Origin: an uncultured Anaerococcus sp.
GTDB taxonomy: Bacteria > Bacillota > Clostridia > Tissierellales > Peptoniphilaceae
Direction: 5' to 3'
Assembly (NCBI GenBank): GCA_902465755.1
Contig: CABQOK010000083.1
Span: 1 to 6,474 of the forward strand
DNA length: 6,474 nucleotides
Shown here: one piece after another, positions 1-5,907 of the stretch
Layout: each line of letters begins with the position of its first letter
Position numbering within the stretch: the stretch's first letter is position 1
Made by a program: the position numbers and the translations under genes
Notes under the pieces: model-generated
Databases searched by the model: none
The model's input: only the letters and a program-made list of their open reading frames with translations
Told to the model about the DNA's origin: nothing

Positions 1-877
1 ATTTGGCGAAGTTCTTAAACTGTAGGTCTTCTGGGAAGTCTCTCTTATATTTTTCCACCATATCTTGGATAGAGGCTGAACAGAAGAAGTATTGTTGTTT
101 AAGTCTTAGAACCTTGCCGGCTCTTTGCATATCATTTGGATAGAGTACCCTTGTGATATCTTCGGCACGGTTTTTCTCACTTACTGCATCGTCATATTCA
201 TAGTTGTTAAACTTAGCGAAGTCAAACTCTTCAAATGGCTCAGATTGCCATAGTCTTAGGGTATTTACCCTGCCGTTTTCGAAACCTACTACAGGCATAT
301 CGAATGGAACAGCCTTTACTTGTTGGTCTCTAAATCTTACGATTTTGGCATCGGAGTCTACTCTGATTGACCAGCCATCTCCATCCTTAATCCAGCTGTC
401 TCCGCTTTCTACTTGGAAGCCTTCTTCGATTTTTTGTTTGAAGATTCCTTCTCTATATCTTACGCCGTAGCCTACAAGATTGATTCCTTGGGTTGCGGCA
501 GAGTCCATAAAACAAGCTGCAAGTCTTCCAAGACCTCCATTACCTAGGGCTGCGTCGTCTTCGTAGTTTTCTATGGCTTCAAAGTCGATTCCAATCTCAT
601 CTAGAAGCTCCTTAACCTCATCATAGATGCCTAAGTTAATGAGGTTATTTCCTAAAGATCTACCTATTAGGAATTCTGCAGATAGGTAGTAGGCCTTTCT
701 CTGATTTCTAGTGTTTCTCTTACATGCTCTCCACTCTTCGTTGATTAATTCCATGATTGAATCGCATAGAGCGTTGTATCTGTCCTTATCGCTTGTCTCA
801 TCGAAGGATTTTAGGGTAATTCTCTGTAAGTTTTCTACATATTTTTCAATAAATTTATTCTTTTTCAGTTTGTCCAT
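1..877 (-). CDS. glgP: Glycogen/maltodextrin phosphorylase, N-terminal part (cut by window edge)
   Basis: Cytoplasmic PLP enzyme that removes glucose units from the non-reducing ends of glycogen or maltodextrin as glucose-1-phosphate. The frame is open for 292 codons to the left edge. Family motifs seen: YYLSAEFLIGRSLGNN (residues 63-78), ALGNGGLGRLAACFMDS (110-126), YGVRYREGIFKQKI (137-150), GFQVESGDSW (153-162) and the later FDMPVVGF (192-199). Members are normally about 750-850 residues, so roughly the first third is present; the PLP lysine region lies beyond the window. The start at 877 is chosen because GGGAG at 890-886 sits 8 nt upstream; an in-frame ATG at 883 would leave only 2 nt. 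The gene overlaps the end of malQ by 23 nt, so it is the downstream member of the same transcript. Glycogen (glgP) versus maltodextrin (malP) preference cannot be read from the sequence; pairing with malQ fits either. Confidence 0.95.
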   Translation of the reverse strand, partial: MDKLKKNKFIEKYVENLQRITLKSFDETSDKDRYNALCDSIMELINEEWRACKRNTRNQRKAYYLSAEFLIGRSLGNNLINLGIYDEVKELLDEIGIDFEAIENYEDDAALGNGGLGRLAACFMDSAATQGINLVGYGVRYREGIFKQKIEEGFQVESGDSWIKDGDGWSIRVDSDAKIVRFRDQQVKAVPFDMPVVGFENGRVNTLRLWQSEPFEEFDFAKFNNYEYDDAVSEKNRAEDITRVLYPNDMQRAGKVLRLKQQYFFCSASIQDMVEKYKRDFPEDLQFKNFAK

Positions 878-2378
878 AATCATATCTCCCATATACTTTT
901 GACATTTCTTTTATTCTTTTCGCTAAATTTTCATCATAATCACTATCTATACTCCTCCACTTCCAATTGTTACCAATGGTTGATGGAGAGTTGATCTTGC
1001 TTTCATTGCCATAGCCAAAGAAGTCTTGAATCTCAAACATTGCTATATCAGAAACAGATGCCATAAGAGCTCTTATAATCTTAGATAGCTTGTCATCATC
1101 TTTATCTAGGCCGAAATATTTATCTATTAAGACTGTTAGTTCCTCATCCGCCTCATCCAAAAATCCCTTTAGGGTGTCGGAGTCGTGGGTTGAGGAATAT
1201 ACTACCGAGTTTCTCTCATAGTTGTGTGGTAGGTAATTGCTGTCAAACTTCTCACCGAAGGCGAATTGGATGACATTCATACCTGGGAAGTTGTAGTGGT
1301 TTTTCAAATCGTCAACTTCCTTGGTAATATAACCTAAGTCTTCTGCTATGAAGCGGGCTTCTGGGTAGGTTTTTATAATCTTATCAAAAAGCTCGTAAGG
1401 TTTTGCCTCTTCCCACTTACCATATCTTGCATTATCATCAGTAGCTGGTATAGCATAGTAGGCCTCAAATCCTCTGAAATGGTCGAGCCTTAGGATATCG
1501 TAAAGTTTTAGGTTTGCCCCAATTCTTTTAACCCAGAAATCATAATCACTCTTTTTGAGCTTATCCCAATCATAGACAGGATTTCCCCAAAGTTGTCCGT
1601 CCTCGGAGTAGGCATCTGGTGGAGCTCCACCAACTATGATTGGCTCCTTAGTCTTTGGATCAAGCTTTAGGATATCTGAGTTAACCCAGGCATCACATGA
1701 GTCATGCGCCACATATATAGGAAGATCTCCTATAATTTGGATTTCTTTCCTGTTAGCGTACTCCTTAAGCTTCTTCCACTGTTTGAAGAACTCATATTGG
1801 ATGAAGACATAGAAGTCTACAAGATCTGAGTTTTTCTTCTTAAATTCCTTTAGGGCCTTCTTCTCCCTGTTTTTTAGTTCATCATCCCACTCTAGCCAGC
1901 TTACATCGAACTTTTCTCTCTTGATAGCCATAAAGAGAGCGTAGTCTTCTACCCAGTCCTTTTCCTTATTTCTAAATTCCTTAAGCTCTTCATTCTTGAG
2001 CTCTTTTGCCTTATCAAAGGCCTTTTCTAGGATTCTGTAGCGGAGATTGTATTGGATGCCGTAGTCGACATATCTTTCATTGTCTCCAAAGTTTAGATTA
2101 TCGAGCTCTTCTCTTTCCAAAAGTCCTTCTTCAATCAGCATATCCAAGTCAATAAAGTAAGGATTGCCGGCGAAGGATGAGAATGATTGGTAGGGACTAT
2201 CCCCATAGGAGGTCTGTCCTAGGGGTAGGATTTGCCAGTATTTGATGGCAGCATCTGATAAGAAATCGACCGCCTCATAGGCCTTCTTGCCGAAAGTTCC
2301 TATTCCATAATTTGATGGAATGGAAAAAATTGGTAGGATAACTCCATTTCCCCTTGCTAATCTTTCTTGTTTTTGCAT
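855..2378 (-). CDS. malQ: 4-alpha-glucanotransferase (amylomaltase, GH77)
   Basis: Cytoplasmic disproportionating enzyme that transfers alpha-1,4-glucan segments between maltodextrins, making chains long enough for phosphorylase and releasing glucose. At 507 residues it has the usual length of the short bacterial GH77 enzymes. Motifs in order: NYGIGTFG (23-30), YWQILPLGQTSYGDSPYQSFSSFAGNP (48-73), GDLPIYVAHDSCDAW (217-231), GGAPPDAYSEDGQLWGNPVYDW (250-271), LRLDHFRGF (296-304) with the expected nucleophile Asp299, FIAEDLG (343-349) with acid/base Glu346, STHDSDTLKGF (396-406) with Asp399, and the C-terminal NSPSTIGNNWKWR (463-475). All three catalytic carboxylates are present. The start has AAGGAG 5 nt upstream. 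The ATG shares one base with the preceding gene's stop (TAATG), a classic coupling arrangement, and the 3' end overlaps the phosphorylase start. Function is certain from family motifs; the exact substrate range is inferred. Confidence 0.97.
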   Translation of the reverse strand: MQKQERLARGNGVILPIFSIPSNYGIGTFGKKAYEAVDFLSDAAIKYWQILPLGQTSYGDSPYQSFSSFAGNPYFIDLDMLIEEGLLEREELDNLNFGDNERYVDYGIQYNLRYRILEKAFDKAKELKNEELKEFRNKEKDWVEDYALFMAIKREKFDVSWLEWDDELKNREKKALKEFKKKNSDLVDFYVFIQYEFFKQWKKLKEYANRKEIQIIGDLPIYVAHDSCDAWVNSDILKLDPKTKEPIIVGGAPPDAYSEDGQLWGNPVYDWDKLKKSDYDFWVKRIGANLKLYDILRLDHFRGFEAYYAIPATDDNARYGKWEEAKPYELFDKIIKTYPEARFIAEDLGYITKEVDDLKNHYNFPGMNVIQFAFGEKFDSNYLPHNYERNSVVYSSTHDSDTLKGFLDEADEELTVLIDKYFGLDKDDDKLSKIIRALMASVSDIAMFEIQDFFGYGNESKINSPSTIGNNWKWRSIDSDYDENLAKRIKEMSKVYGRYDYGQTEKE

Positions 2379-2986
2379 TATCTCTCCTTAAAATAAATTA
2401 AACCAGTATAAGTTCTAAATTGTCTTTCAAAATCTTCTAGGATAAATCTGTAGACCCTCCCCCAGCTAGAAACGACTACTTCATGCTTATTACCGACTCT
2501 GTTAAGCTCAGTGATGCATACTCCGTGATGTTTCATGACATTAATATCATTGGATAGCCAGTTTATAATTATGGGTGGAGAATCTTCTCCTAGGGCTTCT
2601 TCTATAAAGGCAATTTTCTTGCCTAGTGGTCTTTTGTTAACCATAGTCTCTGTAAGTGTCTTAGACTCTAGAGAAATACCAAAATCCTCCCTCACCCTAT
2701 CAAGCCTTCTATCTAGGCTTTTTACAGTAGGCACACCATTGGCCCAGGGTCTTAGACTCCTAAAGAAATAGTAGTGGTATTCGTTGTATAGGTCCATGGG
2801 AATCTCTCTATCCCTATGGAATAGATAAAAATAAACATTAGTCATAGCCGTTACAACACAAGACCTATCCCTGTAGAACTTCGATACGTTTTTTCTCTCA
2901 AGCGAATTCTGGAAACCGCCGTAATAGGTCCTATCTCCGTCTATGACAGGAACAAATTCGCCGTAGGCTGATCTACTTAGCTTCAT
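2378..2986 (-). CDS. Hypothetical protein, possible papain-fold C39-like cysteine peptidase
   Basis: A 202-residue soluble protein with no signal peptide or membrane helix that I can see, and not one I recognise by name. Its layout suggests a C39-like fold. Early on, RDRSCVVTAMTNVYFYLF (39-56) has Cys43 at the head of a hydrophobic helix, as in the nucleophile region of such peptidases. Then comes a strand PPIIINWLSN (137-146), then MKHHGVCITEL (151-161) with candidate His153/154 followed by a beta strand. Last is EVVVSSWGRVYRFILEDF (169-186), where families of this type carry a third residue just before a WG pair; here that position is Ser174, not Asp or Asn, so activity is uncertain. I chose ATG 2986 because GGAGGA lies at 3003-2998, 11 nt upstream. 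An in-frame ATG at 3019 would add 11 residues but has only a weak AAGAAG. The gene overlaps the upstream membrane-protein gene by 14 nt and shares the TAATG junction with malQ, so it is an integral operon member. The peptidase assignment is inference from the motif pattern only. Confidence 0.85.
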   Translation of the reverse strand: MKLSRSAYGEFVPVIDGDRTYYGGFQNSLERKNVSKFYRDRSCVVTAMTNVYFYLFHRDREIPMDLYNEYHYYFFRSLRPWANGVPTVKSLDRRLDRVREDFGISLESKTLTETMVNKRPLGKKIAFIEEALGEDSPPIIINWLSNDINVMKHHGVCITELNRVGNKHEVVVSSWGRVYRFILEDFERQFRTYTGLIYFKER

Positions 2987-4181
2987 GGCTATCAATATCC
3001 TCCATGGTGTATTTCTCATTCTTCTTTTCTTCGATCATCTTGTCTGTAACATTCTTATCCTTTAGTCTATTATCAATATACTCGTGGAAGAGTGTATATA
3101 TAATAGATGCTACAGGAATACCGACAAGCATACCCCAAATACCAAAAAGCGATCCACCAATCGTAATTGCCGCAAGGACCCAAACCGCAGGAAGTCCTAT
3201 CTTTTCGCCAGCTATGGCTGGATAGATAATATTTTCCTGGATTTGTTGGACTATCACATCATAGATTAGGAAAATCAAAGCCTTGATTGGACTTTCCAAA
3301 AATATAATAACTGCAGATAGGCCAGCTCCTACTATAGGACCAAAAATCGGAATCAAATCTGACACTCCAACAAAAAGCGAAATGACACCAGCGTTGGGTA
3401 TGCCCATAATAAACATACCTATGAAGGTTAGAGTAGAAAGGGTAACCACTGCTATAAGCCTTGAGAAAATATAATCCTTGAAGGTGTTATAGGATAGGGA
3501 TAGGACCTTGTTTAGATAATCTGCCCTTTCTTCACTCATCAAAGCGTACATAATCCTCGTTCCATTTGTCTTAAGCATATCCTTATAGATTAGGACAAAG
3601 ATAGAAAAGACAATAATCGTAAAGACCGTAATCAAGGAAGAGCTTACTGAGTTAAGGACTCCTGTAGTTAGACTAAAAAGATTAGTCTTCTTGTCTGCTA
3701 TAAAATTCATTACAGCATTTCTCACCTCATACCAGCCGAAGGAGTTCACATATTCATAGAACTTGTCAGCATAAGGCCTTGTAATAGAGTGACTGTTTAA
3801 AGTCTCGTAAGTTTCTCTAATAAACTCAGGCCATCTATTAAAGAAAGAGAAGATGACTGCAACAATCCTTGGAATAAGGATATTTAAAAACAAAATCAAG
3901 AAACATATTATAAGCACCCAAGATACAAATAAAGATAAGGCACTTATCCTTTTCCTATACTTCTGATCTGGGAAATTTGCCCTAAGTTTTCTTTCGAAAT
4001 AATTCATAGGAATACTCACTAGATAAGCAATCATCCCTCCTATGATAAAGGGTTGGAAGACTCCAACTACTCTAACGAGGCCATTTTTGATAACCGGAAA
4101 ATACCAGAAGGCAAAAAATAAAATAATTCCATAACAAATAACCTTTAATAAATCCCTAGATTTTTTATCTAGCTTTTCCAT
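2973..4181 (-). CDS. AI-2E/PerM-family (UPF0118) membrane transporter
   Basis: A 402-residue polytopic membrane protein. Hydrophobic segments lie at about 12-30, 36-60, 81-113, 177-199, 238-262, 263-295, 299-311 and 330-366, giving the roughly eight-helix plan of the AI-2E transporter family. Between helices 3 and 4 is a soluble stretch (about 115-165). The family signature is clear: SDLIPIFGPIVGAG (274-287), then QQIQENIIYPAIAGEKIGLP (312-331), then GGSLFGIWGMLVGIPVASII (342-361). Members have been linked to export of autoinducer-2 or to Na+/H+ antiport. The substrate cannot be told from sequence, and the name should not be read as evidence for quorum sensing. The tail (372-402) is charged and cytoplasmic. 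The start at 4181 has a perfect AGGAGG 5 nt upstream. This is the first gene of the minus-strand operon, expressed from the divergent region at 4182-4297, and its 3' end overlaps the next gene by 14 nt. Confidence 0.93.
   Translation of the reverse strand: MEKLDKKSRDLLKVICYGIILFFAFWYFPVIKNGLVRVVGVFQPFIIGGMIAYLVSIPMNYFERKLRANFPDQKYRKRISALSLFVSWVLIICFLILFLNILIPRIVAVIFSFFNRWPEFIRETYETLNSHSITRPYADKFYEYVNSFGWYEVRNAVMNFIADKKTNLFSLTTGVLNSVSSSLITVFTIIVFSIFVLIYKDMLKTNGTRIMYALMSEERADYLNKVLSLSYNTFKDYIFSRLIAVVTLSTLTFIGMFIMGIPNAGVISLFVGVSDLIPIFGPIVGAGLSAVIIFLESPIKALIFLIYDVIVQQIQENIIYPAIAGEKIGLPAVWVLAAITIGGSLFGIWGMLVGIPVASIIYTLFHEYIDNRLKDKNVTDKMIEEKKNEKYTMEDIDSHEAK
2998..3003 (-). promoter_or_regulatory. 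Ribosome binding site deciding the start of the C39-like gene
   Basis: GGAGGA on the minus strand, 11 nt before the ATG at 2986 and inside the end of the upstream coding region. It favours 2986 over the in-frame ATG at 3019, which has no comparable site. The spacing is a little long, so the choice is likely but not certain. Confidence 0.55.
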
Positions 4182-4186
4182 ATCTA

Positions 4187-4219
4187 CCTCCTATACTATC
4201 GTACAAGTATATTTTACCA
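4187..4219 (-). promoter_or_regulatory. Likely extended -10 promoter and RBS of the membrane-protein/malQ/glgP operon
   Basis: On the minus strand, TGGTAAAAT (4219-4211) reads as an extended -10 element: TG, one base, then TAAAAT. No good -35 hexamer is placed 16-18 nt upstream, which extended -10 promoters tolerate. TATACT a few bases downstream is an alternative -10. The AGGAGG site at 4192-4187 then sets the ATG at 4181. The transcript leader would be very short, leaving no room for a riboswitch or attenuator. Confidence 0.45.
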
Positions 4220-4249
4220 CAATTGGAAGGAATATGGCGATTAATAAAA

Positions 4250-4291
4250 AATTGCTCAATTGCACAATTTATAATAAACTAAGAGGAGAGG
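4250..4291 (+). promoter_or_regulatory. Likely promoter, possible operator and RBS of the thiamine pyrophosphokinase gene
   Basis: A perfect -10 hexamer TATAAT lies at 4270-4275, 22 nt before the ATG. The correctly spaced -35 position falls in an A-rich run and is poor, while TTGCTC at 4252-4257 is only 12 nt from the -10, too close for a normal sigma-70 spacer. Just upstream of the -10, AATTGCTC and AATTGCAC stand in tandem (4250-4265) followed by AATT, forming also an imperfect inverted repeat (AATTG...AATT...CAATT). That could be a repressor or activator site; this is inference. The RBS is AGAGGAGAGGTG (4282-4293). No TPP riboswitch fits in the short leader. Confidence 0.45.
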
Positions 4292-4297
4292 TGAAAT

Positions 4298-4912
4298 ATG
4301 AAAACTTGTTATATAATTGGAGGAGGAAGCTTCGATGGCTTCTTCGACGAAATAGGAAAAAATGACCTAGTCCTTGCAGCTGATAGGGGCTACAGGCTTG
4401 CTAAAGATGAAAACATCAAAGTCGACTACATCATAGGAGACTTCGACTCATCCAAAAGACCAGACAATGTCAATGTAATAGCCCTAAATCCAGTGAAGGA
4501 CTACACAGATACCGTTGCAGCGATAGAATTCGCTAAGGACAAAGGCTTCAGGGATATTGTAATCTACGGAGGGCTGGGAGGAAGAGAAAGCCACACCATA
4601 TCAAACATCCGCACCATCTTCTACTACAAAAAACAAGGAATAAATATAAAACTAAAGTCGAAAGCTAAGGAAATATTTGTAGTAAATGATAACTTCTCCT
4701 ACACTTACGATGGCCATGACTTCTACGTATCCATATTCTCCCTAAATGATAAGACAAAACTTACAATAAAAGGACTCTACTACGAACTAGAAGACTACCC
4801 AATGAAAATCGACGATGCCCTGGGAGTGTCAAATGAAACAAAAAGAGAAAACTTCGATATCAAAGTAAAAGACGGAGCTGTAGTTGTAGTATTTGAGGAT
4901 AAAGATTGCTAG
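4298..4912 (+). CDS. thiN: Thiamine pyrophosphokinase
   Basis: Cytoplasmic enzyme that transfers pyrophosphate from ATP to thiamine, giving the cofactor TPP. It is 204 residues long, typical of the bacterial single-domain family. Motifs: YIIGGG (5-10) at the N-terminus, LAADRGYR (26-33), DYIIGDFDSS (43-52) with the metal/nucleotide-binding Asp cluster, KDYTDTVAA (67-75), GGLGGRESHTISNI (91-104), and SNE (178-180) in the C-terminal thiamine-binding beta domain. Two family positions deviate. The usual GGRxDH reads GGRESH, with Ser98 in place of Asp, and the acidic residue often found two after TD is Val73. The remaining motif set is intact, so I expect an active enzyme. The gene stands alone and divergent from the minus-strand operon; no other thiamine gene is visible. 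No terminator separates it from the structured RNA region downstream. Confidence 0.93.
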   Translation: MKTCYIIGGGSFDGFFDEIGKNDLVLAADRGYRLAKDENIKVDYIIGDFDSSKRPDNVNVIALNPVKDYTDTVAAIEFAKDKGFRDIVIYGGLGGRESHTISNIRTIFYYKKQGINIKLKSKAKEIFVVNDNFSYTYDGHDFYVSIFSLNDKTKLTIKGLYYELEDYPMKIDDALGVSNETKRENFDIKVKDGAVVVVFEDKDC

Positions 4913-4921
4913 AAAAATCCA

Positions 4922-4951
4922 ACCCTTATGTCAGCACCCCACCCTTATGTC
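4922..4951 (+). repeat. 11-nt direct repeat just after thiN
   Basis: ACCCTTATGTC occurs at 4922-4932 and again at 4941-4951, 19 nt apart. The copies straddle the 5' arm of the hairpin 4930-4938/4956-4964 (GTCAGCACC with GGTGCTGGC, nine pairs including one G.U). The hairpin has no following U-run, so it is not a terminator. The function of the repeat is unknown. Confidence 0.6.
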
Positions 4952-5136
4952 TAATGGTGCTGGCCACAATGAACGTAAGTGAATTGATGGCAGAGTGCCG
5001 GACAGTCGGGCTTCGATTTTTGTAAAAAATCAAATAAGTGGGACTTATTTGAAAAATAAATTCCAAGAACTCGAAGAGTTCAAAATCGAGAGAACCCTAG
5101 TCATGGGCCACTGTTTTGCAAAGCAAAATAGTGTAG

Positions 5137-5164
5137 TATCCTTTGTTAATATTAACAAAGGATA
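5137..5164. repeat. 28-nt perfect palindrome
   Basis: TATCCTTTGTTAAT is followed directly by its exact reverse complement, giving a hairpin of about 12 pairs with a tiny loop. As DNA it could also be a dyad binding site, but it sits inside a chain of hairpins (5109-5133 before it, 5168-5185 after it), so I read it as one arm of the structured RNA. No U-run follows, so it is not a standard terminator. Confidence 0.75.
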
Positions 5165-5315
5165 AAAGAACGATGAATATCGTTCAAAGTTAATAAGATG
5201 AAGGGCAAGCTTTGCTATCCTCCATGAGCCGGATGGGCTTATCTTGAATCCGAAAACTGACACCGAAGGTGGCATCTCGAGCTTGTCGAGAGATATATTA
5301 AGTTTACCTACCGTC

Positions 5316-5330
5316 GAGCGGAGCGGAGCG
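5316..5330 (+). repeat. Tandem pentamer GAGCG x3
   Basis: Three exact head-to-tail copies of GAGCG at 5316, 5321 and 5326, GC-rich within an AT-rich genome. The first copy belongs to the long-range helix pairing with 5503-5515. A GCGGA made from the later copies pairs with TCCGC at 5349-5353. Slippage giving variable copy number would shift which copy pairs. Confidence 0.6.
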
Positions 5331-5636
5331 CAGTTGAGACATCTCAACTCCGCCACCTCGACAGAGCTTCCACGGGGAAGCGACGAGAGGTCTGCAGAGC
5401 TATGGGGCGACTTTGGATTGAGTTTTTCTTATCTATGTATTTTCCCAAATAACTTAATATTCATAATCTAGGTGTCATCACAGCCTGTAGATCTCTCACA
5501 TACGTTCGACGGTAGCTTGCGGGCTCAGGTCAAAGACCTTCACCTCGTCAAGCCTCGATTAAGGAGTTTCATCAGTTCGTTAAACTCACAGTGACAACTC
5601 CATTAGAGATGGCGGAATTGTTCCTTGGTTTTATTC

Positions 5637-5740
5637 TCAAAGTATAGATAAATTTCTATTCCTACTCCTATAAGATATTAATAAATACTAAATCCTTAAA
5701 TCGTTTTTCATTCTAAATATTAGCTAAAAATATCCAAGAG
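5637..5740. other. AT-rich spacer, nothing recognised
   Basis: About 100 nt of AT-rich sequence between the structured region and the terminator hairpin. I see no open frame with an RBS, no strong hairpin and no promoter pair that I would defend. Confidence 0.6.
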
Positions 5741-5770
5741 AAAACTCCAAGCTGGAGAACTTGGAGTTTT
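5741..5770. terminator. Bidirectional intrinsic terminator
   Basis: An 11-base-pair perfect stem, AAAACTCCAAG (5741-5751) with CTTGGAGTTTT (5760-5770), around an 8-nt loop. Both arms end in an A/T run, so each strand reads as a hairpin followed by TTTT. It lies 35 nt past the stop of the minus-strand surface-protein gene, which it most likely ends. It can also stop plus-strand transcription coming from thiN and the RNA region. Confidence 0.85.
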
Positions 5771-5805
5771 GGATTAATTTATGGTTACAATCTGTCTATT
5801 TAGTT

Positions 5806-5907
5806 TTATTCTTCGTCTTTATTTTTCTTGCTAACAAAGAGTCCACTAGCAGCTGCGATTAGTCCTAGTGCTGCACCTGATATTGAACCTACACCTGTCT
5901 TAGGGTT
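5806..5907 (-). other. Cell-wall sorting signal (NPKTG, membrane helix, charged tail)
   Basis: NPKTG is encoded at 5907-5893, followed by VGSISGAALGLIAAASGLFV (20 mostly small or hydrophobic residues) and KKNKDEE at the C-terminus. This tripartite layout is the sortase signal. The Lys/Arg residues directly before it (TRKKG) are typical of the linker. Confidence 0.85.

Larger units (their letters stand above)
4922..5636 (+). ncRNA. Candidate large structured non-coding RNA (unassigned)
   Basis: About 715 nt with no convincing protein frame but dense pairing on the plus strand. Nested long-range helices, outermost first: 5055-5070 with 5620-5635 (14 pairs, small internal loop and bulge); 5251-5260 with 5572-5579 (8 pairs, two-base bulge); 5277-5290 with 5544-5558 (13 pairs, one bulge, one U.U); 5308-5320 with 5503-5515 (13 pairs, one G.U); 5387-5401 with 5482-5495 (14 pairs, two G.U, one bulge); 5409-5419 with 5465-5476 (11 pairs, three G.U). 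Local hairpins fill the gaps: 4930-4964, 5109-5133, 5137-5164, 5168-5185, 5323-5353 (GTTGAG-ACAT-CTCAAC core), 5366-5381 and 5527-5539. Eight non-Watson-Crick pairs are G.U on the plus strand and would be A.C on the minus, supporting plus-strand transcription. Ends are approximate, and no separate promoter was found, so read-through from thiN is possible. Size and ornate folding recall ROOL, GOLLD or OLE RNAs, but I recognise no family sequence. A decayed element or clustered palindromic repeats is the alternative. Confidence 0.6.

Noticed and set aside
204..902. Plus-strand frames at 204-470 and 711-902
   Set aside because: Both are antisense to the clearly conserved phosphorylase coding sequence.
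3004..3474. Plus-strand frames opposite the membrane protein
   Set aside because: They mirror the AI-2E-family gene, which has the full family signature and a strong RBS.
4182..4297. TPP riboswitch ahead of thiN
   Set aside because: The leader after the -10 is only about 20 nt, too short, and no thi-box motif is visible.
4930..4964. Terminator for thiN
   Set aside because: The stem is good, but the loop is long and no U-run follows, so it does not qualify as an intrinsic terminator.
5045..5356. Minus-strand 103-codon frame
   Set aside because: It runs through hairpins and palindromes, has no RBS or recognisable motif, and its strand opposes the direction implied by the G.U pairs.
5244..5471. 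Plus-strand 75-codon frame in the structured region
   Set aside because: Composition follows the palindromic repeats, with no RBS or homology-like motif; the open frame is best explained by RNA structure and GC-rich repeats.
4922..5636. tmRNA, RNase P RNA, group I or II intron, or CRISPR array
   Set aside because: I could not find the tmRNA tag or tRNA-like ends, the RNase P core, the intron catalytic cores or an intron protein, or regularly spaced direct repeats.
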